Positions 15,442-23,058 of a stretch of DNA of 64,000 nt are shown here, one piece after another; the stretch's first letter is position 1, and every line of letters starts with the position of its first letter. The notes below the pieces were generated by a model. It was given only the letters and a program-made list of their open reading frames with translations. It did not search any database and was not told the DNA's origin. Origin of the DNA: Paracholeplasma brassicae (GTDB lineage Bacteria > Bacillota_I > Bacilli_A > Acholeplasmatales > UBA5453); contig NC_022549.1 in assembly GCF_000967915.1 (NCBI RefSeq), positions 1,724,366 through 1,788,365 of the forward strand, read 5' to 3'. The translations under genes were made by a program, and so were the position numbers.

Positions 15442-17271
15442 CTAAACTTCTTTTGGAGTCAAATAAAAGCCAGGTTTTTCACTTTGATTCACTACATAGA
15501 AAACATGAATTTCATCTTTTCGATAATCACGTTTAACTATCTCATAGGCTTGGTCATATGTATAATATAAATCTTCAATCTTGTATAGATTATTTGCTAC
15601 TCTAACTTTTTCATTTAAGTGTTCCACTATCTCTGAATCACTCAATTTATATCTATATATTTCAAGTGGCAATATCTTATAAGAGAATTTATTGCTATTA
15701 ATAATTACATTATGAAAGCCTGATGATTTATCATCTTCTCCTAATCCTATAGAATCTTTTTCAATATAGGGGTTTAAATCATATTTCAGACTTTCAATAT
15801 TAGTAGTCATATTTAACTGATTGTTTTCAATGATTTCTTTTAGTTTCTCGTACTCTTCTAAACTAGTTCCAATTTTAATTGATTCAAGATGTTTTTCAAA
15901 TATCATGTTGACTATGTGATTTTCCAAAGTAGTATCGAGGAGATAAATTAAAACTTCATTGTTCATTTCAGTTATATTATTTATCCCAAAATTGATCACA
16001 ACCAACTTGTTTCGTTCTCCATCAAGAGAATTATTTCCAGCAAAATATTTCTCGCTATCAATTTCTTTTGTTGATGAAATAATCCCATCCTCTTCAATGA
16101 ACTCTTTATCCAGTTTTGTGTCTGATCCAATTGTATATGTGTTGTTGCATTGATGTCCATCTTTTTCCAATTTAATCAACTCAGAATTTACATAATTGAA
16201 ATAATCAACAAAACCCTGAGCTTCGATGTTCTTATTCCACTTGAGAAACTTAAGTAACTCCAGCGTTCTTGTTATATGGGTCTCTGCAATTTGGAGTTCA
16301 TCATTTTTGAAAGTAAAAGCCTCCAGAACTCTATTTAGAACTAGTACTCGTTTATCTATGCTTAACTGCTTAAACTTAAAAAATTCCTCTATATTTCTGC
16401 TGCGAGGATTAATTAACATTATTGAAATATACAAATCTATCATCATATGTTCTGTAAATACAGTACTCTTGAGAACTGAGTAATTGTTAGAATAATACTC
16501 TAAATCCATAAGGTCTGAACTCAGAAAATCAAAATCTTGAAAAGAACTGAAAAGCTCCTTTATATTTCTTTTCATCAAATCAATTAAGGATGCTTTTTGA
16601 TCAATAAAATCAATTGATACTTTCTTTTCTAAGGTATTATATACCAACGAGGAATGTACCTGATCTATTGATTGATCCATTCTTGTATATCCCCAACTTA
16701 AAATTAAAATATTGGCTAATACAAGCTTTTGAATGTTTTTCGATATTGTCATTGGATAATTATGTAAACTTACCAATGTTGCTTCTGAAAGAATTTTTGC
16801 TACATCGTTGTTTTCATTAAAACAGATTAAATTTTTATAAATATTTCTAAAGGTAGGAACAATAACCTCTATATAATCGTTTTTTGGATCAAAAACATTT
16901 AATAAATCAGTCATCATTTGCTTTAAAAACTGATTTCGATATTCACGTAAGGCTATATTTCTTGCTGTTCTACTAAACATATTGTATAAAATTGTTATTT
17001 TTAAAGAACTTTTAATTTGTTTAGAATAAATAACATCTTTTACTTGTTTCATAATGTTACTTTTTAAATATGTTTCTACCGAGCTGTATTCAATAGTGTC
17101 AAATTCTTCAAATAGTAATTGTCGAATTCGATTAAAATCTTCATTCTGGCTATACATATTATTAACGAATGTTTCGAATGCAAAGGAAAATCCTTTATTA
17201 AATACTATTTCATGGAATATTTTCTTCTCAGTTTCTAATATCAAGGGGGCAAATGAGTTAGTCTTTTTCAT
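15442..17271 (-). CDS. 609-aa protein of unknown function, last gene of Pycsar-like operon
   Basis: Not recognised. The ATG at 17271 follows GAGGTGG by six bases and overlaps the preceding gene by 14 nt, so it is translated as part of the operon. The product has no membrane segment or signal peptide. The first ~350 residues look mainly helical and repeat-like (many Leu/Ile/Phe helices separated by Asn/Ser turns); the last 200 include more strands (NKLVVINFGINN, HNVIINSNKFSYKILP) and end in DEIHVFYVVNQSEKPGFYLTP. No Walker, nuclease, protease or TIR motif is visible. Composition is markedly richer in AT, Asn, Ile and Lys than genes outside the island. By context it could be a second effector, a regulator of the cyclase, or part of a membrane complex with the preceding 4-TM protein. 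Confidence 0.8.
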   Translation of the reverse strand: MKKTNSFAPLILETEKKIFHEIVFNKGFSFAFETFVNNMYSQNEDFNRIRQLLFEEFDTIEYSSVETYLKSNIMKQVKDVIYSKQIKSSLKITILYNMFSRTARNIALREYRNQFLKQMMTDLLNVFDPKNDYIEVIVPTFRNIYKNLICFNENNDVAKILSEATLVSLHNYPMTISKNIQKLVLANILILSWGYTRMDQSIDQVHSSLVYNTLEKKVSIDFIDQKASLIDLMKRNIKELFSSFQDFDFLSSDLMDLEYYSNNYSVLKSTVFTEHMMIDLYISIMLINPRSRNIEEFFKFKQLSIDKRVLVLNRVLEAFTFKNDELQIAETHITRTLELLKFLKWNKNIEAQGFVDYFNYVNSELIKLEKDGHQCNNTYTIGSDTKLDKEFIEEDGIISSTKEIDSEKYFAGNNSLDGERNKLVVINFGINNITEMNNEVLIYLLDTTLENHIVNMIFEKHLESIKIGTSLEEYEKLKEIIENNQLNMTTNIESLKYDLNPYIEKDSIGLGEDDKSSGFHNVIINSNKFSYKILPLEIYRYKLSDSEIVEHLNEKVRVANNLYKIEDLYYTYDQAYEIVKRDYRKDEIHVFYVVNQSEKPGFYLTPKEV

Positions 17272-17899
17272 CGTGTTCCACCTCTTCTTTAACTTTTTTT
17301 ATAAAATCTAAAATTTGATTGTTTTCTTCCAGACTTCTATCAATCCATCCCTCAAGAAAATAATTATAGCTTGAATATAATATTAGATAACCATTCTCAC
17401 TTAAAGTCTTTTTATTGAGCAAGAACTTCCTAATCTTATCATCGTTCATAACATAGTTAAAATATATCACTGCACTTACTGCTAATACTACAATAATATA
17501 AATAAAATATAATCCTAAAATATAAATGTTACTAGTCATAAATGCTAAATAGGATAAAAGCATTGTAAGAAAAGATAGACTTGATAACTGATTAAACTTG
17601 ATTGGAAAACTATTAAAAGAATTATACCTATGGAAAGCAATGCCATAATATTTTTTATTAGAATTGGTTAATATTGAAAGTATTGTCATCGATAGCACTG
17701 ATATAGTGATAATTCCAGAAAACACACTTTGAAGATACAACTCATCGTCATTTAAAAAGTTAAACTTGATGGAATCACCAAAAGCCATCAAAATATGCAT
17801 AATAAAAATAGCAACCAAAAAAAACCAGTAAGAAAACATTGCCCTAGAAATGCCAATATGTATTTTGTTAAAAAAATAAACCAATGCTCTATAAATCAT
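17258..17899 (-). CDS. 4-TM membrane protein of unknown function in the Pycsar-like operon
   Basis: Two starts are possible: ATG 17899 with a weak AAGG site (213 aa, taken here), or GTG 17917 with none. The product has about four hydrophobic helices in its first two thirds, including a pair around GIITISVLSMTILSIL and LGLYFIYIIVVLAVSAVIYF, then a soluble C-terminal tail of ~60 residues ending in a Lys/Glu-rich helix. The arrangement is loosely like DUF2254-type membrane proteins, but the likeness is weak. The frame overlaps both neighbours and is open upstream through an A11 run in the preceding gene, so a fusion by slippage is possible. Confidence 0.75.
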   Translation of the reverse strand: MIYRALVYFFNKIHIGISRAMFSYWFFLVAIFIMHILMAFGDSIKFNFLNDDELYLQSVFSGIITISVLSMTILSILTNSNKKYYGIAFHRYNSFNSFPIKFNQLSSLSFLTMLLSYLAFMTSNIYILGLYFIYIIVVLAVSAVIYFNYVMNDDKIRKFLLNKKTLSENGYLILYSSYNYFLEGWIDRSLEENNQILDFIKKVKEEVEHDEKD

Positions 17900-18551
17900 T
17901 AATCTTACCTTTTTCACAATTAATTTTGTTTTTTGGAAAATTTTTTTTTTTACTAATATGATTTAGCTTAGTTAGTATGCCAAAAACTTTATTAGTGTAT
18001 ACAAGTTCAAAAAAAATGAATATTAAAAATATCCAGAAATTATATCCAGAAATGTATTCAGCAATCAAACCTAAAACAGTTATAAGTACAATGTGTCCCA
18101 AAATGTAAAATGCGATTTTATGTGTATATACTTTATTTTCAAGAATATTTGCATTTACATATATTTGCTTTAATAAATCTATTTCATCTTTTTCTGATTT
18201 TTTTGTATTGTATTTTTCGCTGTATTTTTCGATAAATACATCACAATCAACAAACTGAATTATTGATTTCCAATAAAAAATATTTAGCTCATCAGATTTT
18301 TTCTTTCTAAAGTTGAACTTGTTAGAGTATATAGGAACTAAAGACCATACCAACAGCAATAATGGTAATAATAAAAATAAGAATAAATATTGCATTCCAT
18401 TTAGTTGCTCTTGAGTATAAAGAGTGGCTGGTATGTCAGAAATAAAGGCAAAAAAGGCAGAAATAATAACTATAAAAATATTAGCCTTAGCATCTGAGTT
18501 TCTTTGCTCCTCTTTAATGATGTCATAAGATTTGATTAAAATATCATTCAT
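17889..18551 (-). CDS. PycTM-like transmembrane effector (DUF5706 type)
   Basis: The 220-aa protein has the layout of Pycsar TM effectors: an N-terminal amphipathic helix ending NSDAKANIF (residues 18-26), two TM helices (about 24-43 and 54-75), a cytoplasmic region of some 70 residues with QFVDCDVFIEKY, the helix DEIDLLKQIYVNANILENK (123-140), then two more hydrophobic helices (144-185). The D-x-K-A motif before TM1 and the D-L-x-x-Q-I-Y motif before TM3 are what I recall of the PycTM/DUF5706 family. Such proteins sense the cyclic pyrimidine nucleotide and damage the membrane. Its ATG overlaps the cyclase stop by eight bases. Eleven consecutive A (17941-17951) lie in codons 201-204, near the end of the gene. 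Confidence 0.78.
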   Translation of the reverse strand: MNDILIKSYDIIKEEQRNSDAKANIFIVIISAFFAFISDIPATLYTQEQLNGMQYLFLFLLLPLLLLVWSLVPIYSNKFNFRKKKSDELNIFYWKSIIQFVDCDVFIEKYSEKYNTKKSEKDEIDLLKQIYVNANILENKVYTHKIAFYILGHIVLITVLGLIAEYISGYNFWIFLIFIFFELVYTNKVFGILTKLNHISKKKNFPKNKINCEKGKINDL

Positions 18552-19299
18552 CTTTCATTCCTCCTGCAACCCAATTATTAAACTCCACATCGACAATACC
18601 ACATTGCACATATTCTCTATTCTTATAATTAAATGTAGAAAACCAACTATCAACATTCTTATTTGGATTGCGTTCTTTTATCTTGTCAATAATGAATTCC
18701 AAATTGTTGGCATTAATACCGATAGCCTTTCTTCCAGCTTTGCTCATACAATTTGATAATTTAGATGCAATATGTATTGCGTCTCCTATCCAAACTTTAT
18801 CATTAGCACCTGTTCCTTTTCGACCAGTTTTAACGATAAACTCGTAATCACAGGAAAACCCAATACCAATATCGATTTTCCTATATCCTTTCTCACTAAA
18901 TAAAGAATTCAGCATATAAACCAATGTATTTATTAAGATAGTCAGATCAAAGATTTTCAATTCATCTGAATCTTTTGGTGTTGAATATATACCGTAAACA
19001 CAATCCCCCCTAATACCTAACTCTCTTACTAAATCTTTTTCCAAATTTAATATTTCTAATGTCTCAGAAATAAATGATCGTAATATTTTTGACATTTCGA
19101 TGAACTCTTCTTCTTCCATCATTTGTGATGAATTTCTTAAGTCAACAAATATTGCACTAGTCCACGCTTTTATACCGTTATCATATTTAAAGTCACTGTC
19201 ATTAATGGGAATTGATTTTCTTTCATTTATTGAAGTATCATTATCTAATATTTGAATGACTCTACTTTTCCCATCCTTATATTTATATTTCAATGTCAT
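18544..19299 (-). CDS. Class III nucleotidyl cyclase, PycC-like (Pycsar)
   Basis: 251 aa with a class III cyclase homology domain: first metal Asp53 in IFVDLRNSS, second in GIRGD (Asp99), core strand KIDIGIGFS (141-149), and WIGDAIHIASKL (170-181), the position where adenylate cyclases have V-N-x-A-A-R. Here the Asn and Arg are His176 and Lys180, so the catalytic chemistry may be tuned as in non-canonical cyclases. There are no sensor, HAMP or membrane domains: it is a stand-alone soluble enzyme, which is typical of Pycsar. It is the first gene of the operon and directly precedes the TM effector. In Pycsar, phage infection triggers synthesis of cCMP or cUMP; which base is used here cannot be read from sequence. 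A GGGGG site lies close before the ATG. Confidence 0.85.
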   Translation of the reverse strand: MTLKYKYKDGKSRVIQILDNDTSINERKSIPINDSDFKYDNGIKAWTSAIFVDLRNSSQMMEEEEFIEMSKILRSFISETLEILNLEKDLVRELGIRGDCVYGIYSTPKDSDELKIFDLTILINTLVYMLNSLFSEKGYRKIDIGIGFSCDYEFIVKTGRKGTGANDKVWIGDAIHIASKLSNCMSKAGRKAIGINANNLEFIIDKIKERNPNKNVDSWFSTFNYKNREYVQCGIVDVEFNNWVAGGMKDE

Positions 19300-19537
19300 T
19301 ATCCCCCATACCCGTACAATTTATTTTTATTATAGCACTAATTTAAGAATTTTGGTAATTTTCATGAAGCTTCAATTACATTGCTAGGTTACTGTATATA
19401 AATATATCCACAATATCCTAAAGATATATAAGTTTCTCAACGACTGCAATGTGACTCACAGTTTATTATATTTGGAGTAAATGGAAACTGAACTAAATTC
19501 TTGACAAGGCTTATTATTTATCAGTCGAATAATAAAA

Positions 19538-19596
19538 ATGACAAAACTTATGCCAATATAAACTGGCTTTTATAGCATAAATCAATAATTTGTCAT
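19538..19596. repeat. Nested imperfect inverted repeat
   Basis: Three concentric arms: ATGACAAA (19538-19545) with TTTGTCAT (19589-19596), TTATGC with GCATAA, and GCCA with TGGC around an 8-nt loop. It would form a cruciform or a bulged RNA hairpin of about 59 nt. Confidence 0.7.
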
Positions 19597-19624
19597 GGAC
19601 TTTCAAAAAGAGGTGTAATTTTTG

Positions 19625-19640
19625 CTTATGTCGACATAAG
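19625..19640. repeat. Perfect 16-nt palindrome
   Basis: CTTATGTC-GACATAAG, sharing CTTATG with the nested repeat 30 bp away. It is a plausible dimer-binding operator or recombination accessory site. Confidence 0.65.
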
Positions 19641-19740
19641 TTTTAAAAAGTTTTCTCATTTTGATTAAACCCTACCTAATTTCAAATTTCCACTAATATT
19701 TGCCTGATAATGAGTTTAAAAACTCTACATAAATGTCTAG

Positions 19741-19772
19741 AAAAAAAGCCCTTCCCACGGGTGAGAAGAGCG
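19741..19772 (-). terminator. Terminator of tRNA-Glu
   Basis: Nine-pair stem with an ACCCGT loop and seven T on the minus strand, 15 nt past the tRNA CCA end. Copied in diverged form at 15245-15274. Confidence 0.8.
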
Positions 19773-19786
19773 TTTCATATCATTAT

Positions 19787-19862
19787 TGGTGACCCGTACG
19801 GGATTCGAACCCGTGAATGCATGCGTGAAAGGCATGTGAGTTAACCGTTTCTCCAACGGGCC
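19787..19862 (-). tRNA. tRNA-Glu (UUC)
   Basis: Minus-strand cloverleaf of 76 nt with acceptor GGCCCGU/ACGGGUC, encoded CCA, TUC arm CACGGGTTCGAATCCCGT and anticodon loop CUUUCAC giving anticodon UUC. Its 3' end is the probable integration site of the island at 15.3-19.8 kb. Confidence 0.96.
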
Positions 19863-19920
19863 ATATTTTTACCAGCTTTTTTAGTATACTATACTTAAAA
19901 CTTTTTTGCAACACTTTTTC

Positions 19921-19952
19921 AAAAAAAAGACACACGTTTTATTGTGTGTCTT
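19921..19952 (-). terminator. Terminator of the 4-TM gene after asnA
   Basis: Stem AAGACACAC/GTGTGTCTT with an 8-nt loop and eight T following on the minus strand. Confidence 0.85.
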
Positions 19953-19971
19953 AGAAATACCGTAATAACCC

Positions 19972-20355
19972 TTAGACTCTTTTAAAGAACCGGTATAAAA
20001 TCGGGCTAAAGTAAAAACAGATAAAGTAAAAATAGAACCCCAAAGTTTTAAATGGTGTTACGTCTCTAAAAATGATCATAACGAGAACCTCAAGTGACAA
20101 CAGACTCATGGTCCAATAAAAACTAATTTGATACGTCTCTTCAATGGTTTCTAGGATGCTATAGCGCTGCAAGAAATACCCGAGCCCAACCACACCGATT
20201 GAAGCCAAAAAATAGGTTGTATCAACGATGATACGGGAATCACTACTTGACTTAAATATCACATGCTCAAGTAAGATACCTAACAGTAAGCGGATCAACA
20301 AAACAGATAAAACATAAAACAAGCCTATCTTGATGTAATTATCTCTCGCTTTCAT
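19972..20355 (-). CDS. Small membrane protein with a G10 tract in its leader
   Basis: ATG 20355 gives 127 aa, MKARDNYIK..., with about four TM helices and no known motif. An in-frame upstream ATG (20376) would add MSGGGAY through a run of ten G. The G run (complement of 20361-20370) stands exactly where the Shine-Dalgarno sequence should be, six bases before the ATG. Family not recognised; it is probably an inner-membrane protein. Confidence 0.7.
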   Translation of the reverse strand: MKARDNYIKIGLFYVLSVLLIRLLLGILLEHVIFKSSSDSRIIVDTTYFLASIGVVGLGYFLQRYSILETIEETYQISFYWTMSLLSLEVLVMIIFRDVTPFKTLGFYFYFICFYFSPILYRFFKRV

Positions 20356-20360
20356 ATAAG

Positions 20361-20370
20361 CCCCCCCCCC
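20361..20370 (-). repeat. Homopolymeric G10 tract at the ribosome binding site
   Basis: Ten consecutive C on the plus strand (G on the coding strand), unusual in this AT-rich sequence. Length changes would move the upstream ATG out of frame and alter Shine-Dalgarno spacing, the classic arrangement for phase variation. Confidence 0.6.
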
Positions 20371-20380
20371 AGACACTTAT

Positions 20381-20409
20381 ATTATACCCCCATTTTTCTT
20401 TTACAACAA
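20381..20409 (-). promoter_or_regulatory. Promoter of the small membrane gene
   Basis: TTGTTG (20404-20409) and TATAAT (20381-20386) with a 17-nt spacer on the minus strand; the -35 box lies inside the last codons of asnA. Confidence 0.65.
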
Positions 20410-21378
20410 ATAGACGTTTTCTTTTGCTAGATTTTCTTTCATTTCTTCTGGCCAATGACTTGCCTGTACTTCACCGATGTGGCGTTTTTCTAAGTAAAAT
20501 AAACATAGCCTTGATTGTCCAATCCCGCCACCTATGGTTAGCGGCAATGTCTTGTTGATGATTGCCTGATGATATGGGTAATTTAGACGTTCTAAATTTC
20601 CCCTTAACTCTAGTTGTGATAATAGCGCTTGATCATCGACTCGAATACCCATACTTGATAATTCTAAGGCGATGTCTAGTGGTTCATGATAAACCAGTAA
20701 ATCCCCATTTAATGACCAATCATCGTAATCTGGGCTTCTGCCATCGTGTGCTTCATTGTTGGATAATAACCCGCCAATTTGTGTAATAAAGACCGCACCT
20801 TTTTCTTTTGTGATTAAGTATTCTCTTTCTTTTGGTGTCTGTGTTGGATACCTCATCAATAGTGCCTCAGAAGAGATGAAATAGATTGATTCTGGCAGCT
20901 TCTTAGTTAATTTAGCATAACGCTTGTTGATTTCATCTTCGACCTGTTTTAACGCCTCATAAATGCGTTTAACCACCGAGATTAAAAAAGCTTCTTGTCG
21001 TTCTTCTTTAGAGATGATCTTCTCCCAGTCCCATTGATCCACATAGATTGAATGAATTGGCGATAAGACTTCATTTGGCCTTAAGGCATTCATATCGGTG
21101 TATAGCCCTTCATCATAAGAAAAACCATAGCGATTAAGCGCCATGCGTTTCCATTTGGCAAGGGATTGAACAATCTCTAAGGTTTGTTCTTGAAATGAAA
21201 AACCTACGGGCGGCTCTGCCCCATTTAAATAGTCGTTAATACCGCTGTCTTTATCGACAATCAACGGCGATGAAATCCGTTTTAATTTGAGTGCCTTTGA
21301 AAGTTCTTTTTCAAACAGATCTTTGATTGCCTTAATGGCATCTTCGGTTTGCATTAATGATAACTTACTTTGATACAT
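20401..21378 (-). CDS. asnA: Aspartate-ammonia ligase AsnA
   Basis: 325 aa, close to the usual ~330. It has the AsnA N-terminus (a TEDAIKAIKDLFEKEL helix), SSPLIVDKDSGINDYLNG, the aspartate/AMP site around GFSFQEQTLEIVQSLAKWKR, and the class II aminoacyl-tRNA-synthetase-like motif 3 GGGIGQSRLCLFYL. It makes asparagine from aspartate, ammonia and ATP, forming an aspartyl-adenylate. Expression is controlled by the T-box leader directly upstream, which reads uncharged tRNA-Asn. The following gene has its own promoter. Confidence 0.96.
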   Translation of the reverse strand: MYQSKLSLMQTEDAIKAIKDLFEKELSKALKLKRISSPLIVDKDSGINDYLNGAEPPVGFSFQEQTLEIVQSLAKWKRMALNRYGFSYDEGLYTDMNALRPNEVLSPIHSIYVDQWDWEKIISKEERQEAFLISVVKRIYEALKQVEDEINKRYAKLTKKLPESIYFISSEALLMRYPTQTPKEREYLITKEKGAVFITQIGGLLSNNEAHDGRSPDYDDWSLNGDLLVYHEPLDIALELSSMGIRVDDQALLSQLELRGNLERLNYPYHQAIINKTLPLTIGGGIGQSRLCLFYLEKRHIGEVQASHWPEEMKENLAKENVYLL

Positions 21379-21400
21379 ATGATTTATCCTCCAATTAAAT

Positions 21401-21640
21401 AAAAAAAATCCTTAAGATCATAAAATCTTAAGGACGAAATATTCCGTGGTACCACCTTAGTTCTAGTAAATCAAAACTAGCTCATTTGATGTTAACGCCA
21501 TCCTACGTGTAAGTCTACTAGAGCAAGCTCGTTCTTTTACCTCATCAAAAGTGTTGGTTTCTTGGTGGTTATCTTAGTCTTTCACCCTCACTAAGTCGCT
21601 TTTAAAACCAGATCAAGTCACATCTTTATCATCGATTTAA
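21401..21640 (-). promoter_or_regulatory. T-box riboswitch leader of asnA
   Basis: The minus-strand leader contains the T-box signature GGTGGTACCACGGAA (21442-21456), which pairs with the tRNA acceptor end, and a terminator TCCTTAAGAT/ATCTTAAGGA (21409-21434) ending in eight T. Stem I elements AGTGA and GGGTGAAAG are visible at about 21580-21600. An AAC triplet (21553-21555) stands where the specifier is expected and matches Asn. Uncharged tRNA-Asn would stabilise the antiterminator. Confidence 0.93.
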
Positions 21641-21643
21641 CTC

Positions 21644-21672
21644 ATTATAGCGAAAAGACTTTGAAATGTCAA
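21644..21672 (-). promoter_or_regulatory. Promoter of the asnA T-box transcript
   Basis: Perfect TTGACA (21667-21672) and TATAAT (21644-21649) with a 17-nt spacer on the minus strand. Confidence 0.9.
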
Positions 21673-21691
21673 TTTTATCGTTAATAACCGC

Positions 21692-22573
21692 TTATTCATC
21701 CCCATAAAAGGATAAGTCGATTGAGCCATTTGATGTAATGGCTTCAATGTATGGTGTTTTGTTTGGGTTGTAGGTTGAAGACCCATAAACCGCATCATTG
21801 ATTCTAACGGTCCCGTTAGACGTCTTTGTTTTAACTTTATAATCCATAAATTGACCGTAAACATTTAAGTTGATTGAGCCATTAGACGAATGTACTTTAA
21901 GACGATTGGTTGTGATTTTAGAACCCGTAATCCGTCCATTAGACGTTTGTGCGTCTATTTCATCAATCGTGATGGTTTGAAGTTCGATAGCACCATTAGA
22001 GGTATCGAGGTTTGCTTTTGTTGCTGTAACACCTTCTAAAGAAATATCCCCATTGGAGGTATCTGCTCCTAAAAGCGTAATGCGACTTTCTTGAATCTCA
22101 ATTTTACCATTTGATGTGACAAATGAGCCTTGTTGTAGATTTACACCAGTGACACTTATCTTTCCATTTGATGTTTTTAAGTACACGTCTTCAATTGCCT
22201 CTGGCAGTTCAATAATGACTTCTTTTGGGTTCATCATGCGCGCCAAATTAAAGACTTGAATGCCTCGAGTAAATCGAGTTAAAAATGGGGCACGAACGTC
22301 TATATTGAGTTCGTTTTCAAGCTCTTTGATCGTCAGTGTTTCATAATCTTCATAAATGATGGTGATAATCAATTCGTTTGTTAGGGATGGTTTAAGAACG
22401 ATTTTTTCATCCTCCACACTAAGATAGAGTTTAGTAAAACGATCACTCTCATACTTCAGTACTTTTTCTTCTAATAATCTATCGGCATCATTGCCTGAGA
22501 GAAATAAGAATGTGGCTGCCCCAATCATCCCAAGAATAACAAATACAATACCAAATTTTAGTACGAGTTTCAT
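21692..22573 (-). CDS. DUF4097 beta-helix envelope protein (LiaG/YvlB-like)
   Basis: 293 aa with one N-terminal TM anchor (about 8-28) and an extracytoplasmic region holding eight T/SSNG turns spaced 15-30 residues apart, the hallmark of DUF4097 right-handed beta repeats. Proteins of this type often partner with HAAS-domain membrane proteins and PadR regulators in cell-envelope stress operons. It overlaps the HAAS gene by four bases and is last in a three-gene operon. Confidence 0.88.
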   Translation of the reverse strand: MKLVLKFGIVFVILGMIGAATFLFLSGNDADRLLEEKVLKYESDRFTKLYLSVEDEKIVLKPSLTNELIITIIYEDYETLTIKELENELNIDVRAPFLTRFTRGIQVFNLARMMNPKEVIIELPEAIEDVYLKTSNGKISVTGVNLQQGSFVTSNGKIEIQESRITLLGADTSNGDISLEGVTATKANLDTSNGAIELQTITIDEIDAQTSNGRITGSKITTNRLKVHSSNGSINLNVYGQFMDYKVKTKTSNGTVRINDAVYGSSTYNPNKTPYIEAITSNGSIDLSFYGDE

Positions 22574-23055
22574 AAGCGGCTCCTTCTTTCCTCAAAATAA
22601 GTCATTAGTTGCTTAATACGTCTTAGTGTAAAATAGATACACGCACTTGAGATAAAGATTACCCCAACAGCGATTAATGCTTCCGATAGAAAATACAAGT
22701 CCAAATAGAGGCTCTCGTATTGCCCCACACGAAGCAATGTCGTAAAAAATGAGATCCCCCCTGAACTAATCAAAGATATAAAGAAGAATAACGCGATAAC
22801 CGAAACAATCATTAATAAGACTTGCTTAAAAAGTGTGACTGACTCACGCTTTTTTGACAAATTCGCTGGGTATGTTTTTCCCATCGTCTGAATGATTTCT
22901 TTGACACTGCCCAACCGTTTGATCATTTCTTCTTCTGATTCCCCATCTAAGACAGCTTCATCGATTAATTCCTCATAGTACTTAAGGATATCTTGTTGCT
23001 CAACGTCATTTCCCAGGGCTAGTTTTAATTCATTTAAAAACTGTTTTTTTGTCAT
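22570..23055 (-). CDS. HAAS domain membrane protein (DUF1700)
   Basis: Residues 1-65 match the HAAS domain: FLNELKLALG ... YYEELIDEAVLDGESEEEMIKRLGS. Two TM helices follow (about 75-97 and 115-142) and a basic tail. HAAS domains are thought to link membrane or ABC partners with PadR-type control. It lies three bases after padR and ends in TGA inside the ATG of the DUF4097 gene. Confidence 0.9.
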   Translation of the reverse strand: MTKKQFLNELKLALGNDVEQQDILKYYEELIDEAVLDGESEEEMIKRLGSVKEIIQTMGKTYPANLSKKRESVTLFKQVLLMIVSVIALFFFISLISSGGISFFTTLLRVGQYESLYLDLYFLSEALIAVGVIFISSACIYFTLRRIKQLMTYFEERRSRL

Positions 23056-23058
23056 AAG

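Larger units (their letters stand above)
19300..19740. other. Island leader region with nested inverted repeats
   Basis: About 440 bases between the cyclase start and the tRNA-Glu terminator. It must hold the operon promoter, though no consensus pair stands out on the minus strand. It contains the nested repeat and palindrome listed separately, and a TTGACA at 19501 on the plus strand with only a weak -10. Confidence 0.5.
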
